DNA of 64,000 nucleotides from Alteromonas naphthalenivorans (lineage in GTDB: Bacteria > Pseudomonadota > Gammaproteobacteria > Enterobacterales > Alteromonadaceae): positions 1,054,001-1,118,000 of the forward strand of contig NC_015554.1 in NCBI RefSeq assembly GCF_000213655.1. Reading direction: 5' to 3'. The position numbers and the translations under genes are program-made. Positions 58,654 to 64,000 of this stretch are shown one piece after another. Below the pieces are notes generated by a model, which was not told the origin of the DNA, did no database searches, and saw only the letters and a list, made by a program, of their open reading frames with translations. Position 1 is the stretch's first letter. The number at the start of each line of letters is the position of its first letter.

Positions 58654-60087
58654 CTAGTTCGTCTTGCTCCACAGATTTTGGTGCTTCTTAAAACTAAAAT
58701 AGTCGTGGGGCTCCCAAAAGCTGGGGATTAAGTCATCTACTGCGTCTGGGGTGAAATTACTGGAAAGCTGGCTCATGATTTCTTTCAAGCGCGCTTTATC
58801 AACATTCATTAGCTTCTTTCTGCTAACTGGGAAATAAAGGTTTCTGCCTTTCTCAATAACTTCGATATGACCGCTGCTGATATGCTTTTGATTGCGCGTG
58901 GTTACTTTGCAAATTGGCTCGCCAGGTTTAGTTGGATTTAATCCTATCACCACCGCACATTCATATTGGTCTTTTTCTTGGCCGTTTTCATTAACAGGAA
59001 TGAAAGTAATGCCGAAGCCTTGCGGGAAGTAACCGACCAAGTCAATAAAATCCTCCGCGAGCTTTTTATTTAACGCGCCTTTTTTAGATAGCTGCTCTAT
59101 AAGTAAGTAGCCTTTAGGCAGGTTTTTACGGCTGTAATCGTTTTTAGTTGAAAAAATCACAGACGCATAAATTTGCGGTATTTTAATTAGCTCACCTAAA
59201 CCAGTTTTAGACACAAAGGCATCTTTTACCAACTGGCTAACAAAGTCATTGGCCTCATTGTGGGTCTGCACAAATCGGTCACGTTCTTCTTTCACGTTTC
59301 CCACATAGGCTGGAATGCCTAACCCTTCAGTAAGGTATTTCATGGTGAAGTGATAGTTAAGCTTCAACAAGTCTTTTCGCTGAAATTCTTCTAGTAATCG
59401 GAATTCATCCAACTTATTGTCTGCGCCACGTAATATCGTTAATGCGGCGGGGCTTTGTAAGCCTACATCTTGTAGCAAAGAGGCAGTAATTAATGGTCGC
59501 CCTAATTCTATACGCCACTTTTCGCGCCAATAGCGGTTACCACGCATCCGAGAAATCGCATCACGATATTTTGAAAGGTACTTGTGCGCAATGGTGTCGT
59601 GATCAAGTAACTTATCAGTAAGTCTTAATACTAAAACGGCTTTATACAAAGGCTTAAAGCGCTGGTGAATGCGGGCAAATTTACCTTCTGGGCCTTGGGT
59701 AAGCAACATTAAAGTGCCAAGAAACTTTGCACTTAGCTGCTGAGTTTCTTGCCAGCTATCTCCCTCGCATAGCTTGATAAGCTTAGTGCTCACTTCATCA
59801 ATTCGAGTAAGCCGCGCCAAGCGTTCCTCTTCAAGCTTTTGACTAGAGTTTTTGATTTGTTTTTTGAGCTGATCTACAAGAACTTCTTTCTTAGTTGAAG
59901 CTTTCGCTTTTTTTAGCTGTACCTTCAACTCCTCAACATGGGCTTCTAGCTCAGGGGTTAACGAAAAAAAATGTTTCGCATCTTCAAAGACTGAGCCATA
60001 GCCAACCTCTTGCGGGTACACCATGTTTATTAGTTGTTTTACTTGCTGCGTGTAGATGCTGTCAGGGCTTTGAATTTGTGCGCTCAC
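58654..60087 (-). CDS. Degenerate HD-GYP-like domain protein with N-terminal coiled coil
   Basis: 477 residues. Residues ~50-105 form a Lys/Glu-rich coiled coil. From ~150 on the layout follows an HD-GYP domain: ASLLQDVGL near 206 stands where LLHDIGK is expected (His replaced by Gln), TEGLGIP near 257 replaces DGSGYP, IPQIYASVIFSTKNDYSR matches the I..ADxYDA...RPYR segment, and FIDLVGYFPQGF matches LVGxYPxG near 350. The metal-binding residues are largely missing, so phosphodiesterase activity is unlikely; a binding or scaffold role is inferred. It lies downstream of the patatin gene. Confidence 0.7.
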   Translation of the reverse strand: MSAQIQSPDSIYTQQVKQLINMVYPQEVGYGSVFEDAKHFFSLTPELEAHVEELKVQLKKAKASTKKEVLVDQLKKQIKNSSQKLEEERLARLTRIDEVSTKLIKLCEGDSWQETQQLSAKFLGTLMLLTQGPEGKFARIHQRFKPLYKAVLVLRLTDKLLDHDTIAHKYLSKYRDAISRMRGNRYWREKWRIELGRPLITASLLQDVGLQSPAALTILRGADNKLDEFRLLEEFQRKDLLKLNYHFTMKYLTEGLGIPAYVGNVKEERDRFVQTHNEANDFVSQLVKDAFVSKTGLGELIKIPQIYASVIFSTKNDYSRKNLPKGYLLIEQLSKKGALNKKLAEDFIDLVGYFPQGFGITFIPVNENGQEKDQYECAVVIGLNPTKPGEPICKVTTRNQKHISSGHIEVIEKGRNLYFPVSRKKLMNVDKARLKEIMSQLSSNFTPDAVDDLIPSFWEPHDYFSFKKHQNLWSKTN

Positions 60088-60146
60088 CGATATCCTTTGT
60101 GTATGTTTTCAACCCCAATCACAGTCAAATTCCTGCGTTGGGTGGG

Positions 60147-61607
60147 TTAATAGGCACTGTGTCCTAATTCAACCGCTTCTCTTTGTTTCAATTTACCAAG
60201 ATAATACCGCAAACTTTCGCTAATTTTGGTATTTTTTTCAATAACATCGAGCTGTGGCCAAGTTGATTTTTCTCCGCTCACTATGAGCGCATTTATACTT
60301 TCAAGGCTTGGATTAGCAATAACTTGTGTCAAATTACGAATTTGTTGTTTGGGGAGAATGTTTATGTTTCCTACATATTGTTGATCGATAATAGACTTCA
60401 CTTTATGAATAGTAAGTTTAGCACCTTTATTGTCAGTCATATTTTCAATAATATCGATGGCAAAAATACTGTTACTTTTTAATAGCTGCCCCACGTGACG
60501 CGTTGATAACCCCCACAGTGATTGAGGATTGATACGCGCAGATTGGATGAAGGGCACGGCGAGTGGATTGGTTTGGCTAACAATACTATGGTTAACACCG
60601 TACAACCTAGCAAGCCTATCAAAGGGTAAGTCGGCCATTAGCGAGCCGTCAGCGAAACGTCGGTTAGGAATATAGGGAACGATATCACCTGCAGGTGTTT
60701 TAGCGCGAAGTTGTACAGGGCTAAATACTACTGGCACGGCACAAGACGCTCTTACCGCTTGGGTGATAATGGCGTTAGGCGAAGTTTTGGCATTTAGTAG
60801 CCTAGAATGCTGGTGTAAATCTGCAGGCGATACGGTTACGGTTACATGGCGACGGGTCTTTTTATACGCTTCTTCAAAGGTGGTCAAGTCAAAAAGGCTG
60901 ATTAACGCATTCTCTAACGCAGTGCTATCAAATAAACTATTTTTGCCAAAGCCCGCCCAACTTCGCCATTTTTTGAAGGTTTCATAAATATTTTCAGCGC
61001 TTAATGCATCGAGTAGTTCATCATGAGTACGTGTGCCTACCAAGGCTGCAATAATAGAACCCGCACTTGCGCCTGATACAACAGAAGGTAACAGCTCTTT
61101 CTCATTTAGCGACTTTACCACCCCGCAATGAAAGAACCCCAACCCAGCTCCTCCCGATAACATGAGACAGCTGCGCCCGAATGCATGGGCGGTTTCTTCA
61201 AAAAATGACAGTTTCTCGTAAAAGTCTACGTCGTCTTCATTCGCTTGGTAAATCTGATCAAGTGCTAGCTTCACCTCTTCAATGAATTGCACGATAAGAT
61301 ATTTAGTGCCCATCTTGCATTTGCGGCGTATAGCCGGGTTTGCAATATTGCCTAAATTCCCATGCAAGCCTTCATGAATAATTGACATAAGCGCATGCAT
61401 GTCGCCATTGCCTCTGGCAATTTTCAGGCGTTGTACCCGTTTCTGAATAAGTATGTAGTCGTAATCATCTGATGCATCATCGGCTTTCCACGCTTCTGCA
61501 CCGGAAATTTCGTCATGCGATAAGCAAGCTTCTTGGTACGCTTGATAGCTTGAAGCATGGGCAATGTCTTGGTCTAATTTTTTTAAACGTAAGTCAAATA
61601 AAGCCAT
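60147..61607 (-). CDS. Patatin-like phospholipase with N-terminal DUF3336
   Basis: 486 residues. The first ~140 residues match DUF3336, found in TGL-type triacylglycerol lipases. Patatin core: oxyanion SGGAGLGFFHCGVVKSL, nucleophile GASAG (Ser near residue 181), Asp in FADGSLMADLP (near 322). Predicted to release fatty acids from membrane or storage lipids. The HD-GYP-like gene follows 59 bp later in the same direction. Confidence 0.9.
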   Translation of the reverse strand: MALFDLRLKKLDQDIAHASSYQAYQEACLSHDEISGAEAWKADDASDDYDYILIQKRVQRLKIARGNGDMHALMSIIHEGLHGNLGNIANPAIRRKCKMGTKYLIVQFIEEVKLALDQIYQANEDDVDFYEKLSFFEETAHAFGRSCLMLSGGAGLGFFHCGVVKSLNEKELLPSVVSGASAGSIIAALVGTRTHDELLDALSAENIYETFKKWRSWAGFGKNSLFDSTALENALISLFDLTTFEEAYKKTRRHVTVTVSPADLHQHSRLLNAKTSPNAIITQAVRASCAVPVVFSPVQLRAKTPAGDIVPYIPNRRFADGSLMADLPFDRLARLYGVNHSIVSQTNPLAVPFIQSARINPQSLWGLSTRHVGQLLKSNSIFAIDIIENMTDNKGAKLTIHKVKSIIDQQYVGNINILPKQQIRNLTQVIANPSLESINALIVSGEKSTWPQLDVIEKNTKISESLRYYLGKLKQREAVELGHSAY

Positions 61608-61822
61608 ATTTTCAGTGTCTCAAGTGAGCATACAAAAAGTGTACAAAGGAAATTTAGAATGCGCTACCTAACAAAAATTAATCAAAATTAAGAGGGTTTT
61701 ATTTGATGTAATCTAATAAATTTCACAAACCTTGGTGCATTTAGAGATAAAACATTGACCAATTCGTAAGCACTCAGTAGCCTGAAAGAGAAGAAAAATA
61801 ATTCGAGCAAGTTGTTCGCCAT

Positions 61823-63031
61823 ATGGAATGGAATTTAGAAACACTGAGTTTGCTGTCAATTCCGCTGATAAGCGCTCTGGTTGGCTGGTTAACGAATTAC
61901 CTCGCGGTAAAGATGATGTTTTATCCCATCGAGTTTGTCGGGATCAAGCCCATATTTGGTTGGAAGGGTTTAATTCCTGCCAAGCGCAGACAAATGGCGG
62001 AAATTGAAGTAGAGCTTGTTTTAGGCAAGTTGTTGAGCGTTGAAGAGCTCGCACAGCGTATCGACCCTAGCGATCTCACCAAAGCAATAGAACGACGGCT
62101 TGGGCAAGTTACCCGCAAAGTCGTTAACGACGTTATGTCTGAGTCTGCCCCTCAATTGTGGGCAGCGCTTCCCGTGCAAGGAAAAAACCTTGTATATCAA
62201 CGTATCGAAAATGATATTCCCAATGTGGTTCACAAGATGGTGGATGACTTTCAGCACAATGTAGCTGAAATTCTCGACATAAAAGAACTTGTGGTTGAGC
62301 AACTGGTAAATTCACCTTCGTTAATTAATGAAATTTTTCTTACCGCAGGTAGTAAAGAGTTTCCCTTTATTGTGCGCTCAGGTTTCTATTTTGGTTTCCT
62401 GTTCGGGCTACCCACCATGATTTTATGGTACTTCTTTCAAAACTGGTGGATTCTACCCCTCGGTGGGCTTTTAGTGGGCTACGCAACAAATTGGATTGCG
62501 ATAAAAATTATATTTGAGCCTAAACGCCCCGTTAAATTTGGCCCAATCACCATACAAGGGATGTTTCTTAAACGGCAAAAAGAAGTGTCTGAGGTGTACG
62601 CCGAGATTATTGAGCAAAAGTTGATCACGCCTAAAAACATCACCCACGTTATATTGCATGGCTCTGGTTCAGCTCAACTCCTGGAGCTTATAGAGCTACA
62701 CGTTAACGATGCTATAGAGCGCTATGTCGCTATTACTCAGCCATACTTTGCCCTAGGTGTGGGGTCTGAAAACTATCATAGGATGAAAGCGTTGGCGGTA
62801 AAGCAGATATTTGATAACTCTGATAAATATCTGTTGTATGCCTATGATTACGCTAACGATGCTTTGCACGTCGGCCAAGATTTATGCGAACGAATGCAAG
62901 CCTTAAGCGCTGAAGAGTTTGAAGGGGTGTTACGCCCCGCTTATCAACAAGACGAGTGGAAGCTCATCGTCACAGGTGCCTTATTAGGCCTACTCGCTGG
63001 CTTCGCGCAATTATATTTGGTGTTTTTGTAA
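61823..63031 (+). CDS. DUF445 family membrane protein
   Basis: 402 residues. N-terminal helix with VGWLTNYLAVKMMFYPIEFVGIKPIFGWKGLIPAKRRQMAEIEV, the DUF445 signature, repeated at residues ~215-265 as VGYATNWIAIKIIFEP and GMFLKRQKEVS. Membrane helices also at ~185-205 and at the C terminus. Function unknown. The TetR start codon directly follows its stop. Confidence 0.9.
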   Translation: MEWNLETLSLLSIPLISALVGWLTNYLAVKMMFYPIEFVGIKPIFGWKGLIPAKRRQMAEIEVELVLGKLLSVEELAQRIDPSDLTKAIERRLGQVTRKVVNDVMSESAPQLWAALPVQGKNLVYQRIENDIPNVVHKMVDDFQHNVAEILDIKELVVEQLVNSPSLINEIFLTAGSKEFPFIVRSGFYFGFLFGLPTMILWYFFQNWWILPLGGLLVGYATNWIAIKIIFEPKRPVKFGPITIQGMFLKRQKEVSEVYAEIIEQKLITPKNITHVILHGSGSAQLLELIELHVNDAIERYVAITQPYFALGVGSENYHRMKALAVKQIFDNSDKYLLYAYDYANDALHVGQDLCERMQALSAEEFEGVLRPAYQQDEWKLIVTGALLGLLAGFAQLYLVFL

Positions 63032-63706
63032 ATGAAGACATCGCAGCGGATTTTACTGACGGCGCTCACCCTGTTTAATCGGCATGGCGAGAATGGTGTT
63101 ACCAGTGTAGACATAGCCATGGAGTTAGATATTAGTCCCGGCAATTTGTATTACCACTTCAAGGGCAAAGAAAGCATGGTGAGTGCGCTTATGCGTATGC
63201 ATGAAAAGCAAATGCAGCGTGTGCTGGTACCCAACGCTTTAGATTCGCTTACCGCCGAAGAGGTAATGTATTACTTGTATCTGCTGGTAGACAGCTTGCA
63301 CGTATTTCGGTTTTTTTATCGAAGCCCAGCGGATATTGTTGAAAAATATCCGTTAATTGAAAAGCCCCGTAAAAATATTCTTTCAAGTTTACACAAGCAG
63401 CTTTCTCAATTACTGACTACATTAAGCCATAAGAAGGTATTGGTCGCATCACCTTCAGATCTGACGTTGCTGGCAGATTTGCTTAGCCTCATCATTACTC
63501 AGTCTTGTCAATTTGATGAAACTAACAGCCATATGGATGAAACATCTCAGCGTTATCATGCGCTGTCGCTCATGATGGTGAGCTTACTTCCACGATTAAT
63601 ACTCAGTGAAGCACAACAAAACAGTATTTTAGAGGCGTTGCATTCACATGCATTAGCCAATGTCACAGAGCATGTGCCACAGGATATGTTTAATACAAAG
63701 GAATAG
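63032..63706 (+). CDS. TetR family transcriptional regulator
   Basis: 224 residues. N-terminal helix-turn-helix: ILLTALTLFNRHGENGVTSVDIAMELDISPGNLYYHFKGKESMVSAL (residues ~7-53). The ligand domain is unassigned. It is translated immediately after DUF445 and just before the WS/DGAT gene, so it may sense an acyl compound; this is inference. Confidence 0.92.
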   Translation: MKTSQRILLTALTLFNRHGENGVTSVDIAMELDISPGNLYYHFKGKESMVSALMRMHEKQMQRVLVPNALDSLTAEEVMYYLYLLVDSLHVFRFFYRSPADIVEKYPLIEKPRKNILSSLHKQLSQLLTTLSHKKVLVASPSDLTLLADLLSLIITQSCQFDETNSHMDETSQRYHALSLMMVSLLPRLILSEAQQNSILEALHSHALANVTEHVPQDMFNTKE

Positions 63707-63709
63707 TCG

Positions 63710-64000
63710 ATGAGTAAAACACTTAGTTTTCTTGATAAGTCCTTTTGGATAACGGAATCCGACGACAACCCTAAACATGTTGGATGTCTTCAGCTACTAG
63801 AGATGCCCGAAGGCGCGAAAAGCCCTGAATATGTACCTGCTATTTATAATGAAATTAAAGGGTTTGCAAAAGGGACGTCACCGTTTAATTGCGTTGTAAA
63901 AACCGTGCTAGGCTATCCGGTAGGGCTTTCGCCAGTGAAACATCTGAACATGGATTATCATGTTCAATTGCATCACATTGACGATGTGAGTGACCGACAG
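63710..64000 (+). CDS. WS/DGAT wax ester synthase/diacylglycerol acyltransferase, 5' part
   Basis: 97 codons open to the window edge, ATG at 63710 with AAGGAATAG upstream. SFLDKSFWITESDDNPKHVGCLQLLEMPEGA and the later NMDYHVQLHHI resemble the N-terminus of bifunctional wax ester synthase/DGAT enzymes (LDxxFWxxExxxxPMHVGxL). The catalytic HHxxxDG motif lies beyond the window. These enzymes store acyl-CoA as wax ester or triacylglycerol. Confidence 0.88.
   Translation, partial: MSKTLSFLDKSFWITESDDNPKHVGCLQLLEMPEGAKSPEYVPAIYNEIKGFAKGTSPFNCVVKTVLGYPVGLSPVKHLNMDYHVQLHHIDDVSDRQ

Overview
The window is a gamma-proteobacterial chromosome segment, most likely Alteromonas or a close Alteromonadaceae relative. 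The evidence is gene order and family content: apt-dnaX-ybaB-recR-htpG-adk, a complete hisGDCBHAFI operon, yoaA-tsaB-slp-fadD-rnd-ycgL, and nhaB/dsbB facing fadR. Marine-type accessory genes lie between these blocks: a vanadium haloperoxidase, a PEP-CTERM protein, TonB receptors and wax-ester/PHA storage genes. This assignment is inference from content, not a database match. No rRNA, tRNA or CRISPR array was seen.

Layout. 1-3.5 kb: a partial winged-helix/P-loop regulator divergent from a three-gene RiPP operon (hvfABC-like, copper-binding type). Its precursor carries six EGKCGEGKCG modules, and a terminator sits between precursor and enzymes. 3.7-7.8 kb: a 40-residue membrane protein, apt, a very long dnaX with an A9 slippery run, and ybaB. 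7.9-13.7 kb: accessory genes separating ybaB from recR (haloperoxidase, a secreted protein, a PEP-CTERM protein behind a sigma-54-type promoter, a beta-propeller-like protein). 13.7-17.9 kb: recR, htpG, adk, MAPEG. 17.9-21.4 kb: a TonB receptor split by an 882-bp IS5-family element; removing the IS plus one 4-bp target copy restores an 862-codon frame exactly. 21.6-24.2 kb: a second signal peptidase I, a HigBA-type toxin-antitoxin pair with an operator palindrome, and a GNAT enzyme. 24.2-31.8 kb: the his operon on the minus strand with a leader peptide holding five consecutive His codons, an attenuator and a final terminator. 31.9-37 kb: small and hypothetical proteins, a SYLF lipoprotein, a TraB/GumN protein and a DUF2244 protein. 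37-50.4 kb: TauE/SafE exporter, GH13 enzyme, then yoaA-tsaB-slp-hydrolase-fadD-rnd-ycgL-mltB-like-ycgM-like-ycgN. 50.4-54.3 kb: GNAT-dsbB-nhaB opposite fadR. 54.4-64 kb: a lipoprotein prolyl-oligopeptidase-family peptidase, VOC protein, two phasins, a degenerate HD-GYP-like protein, a patatin phospholipase, DUF445, TetR and the start of a WS/DGAT acyltransferase.

Fatty-acid and storage-lipid handling recurs in the right half: FadD activates fatty acids, FadR may control it through a candidate site at 44980-44996, phasins coat PHA granules, patatin can release acyl chains, and WS/DGAT makes wax esters or triacylglycerol. The most noteworthy elements are the repeat-rich hvfABC operon, the dnaX A9 run with stops in both shifted frames, the his attenuator, the sigma-54/PEP-CTERM unit, the IS-split receptor and the degenerate HD-GYP protein.
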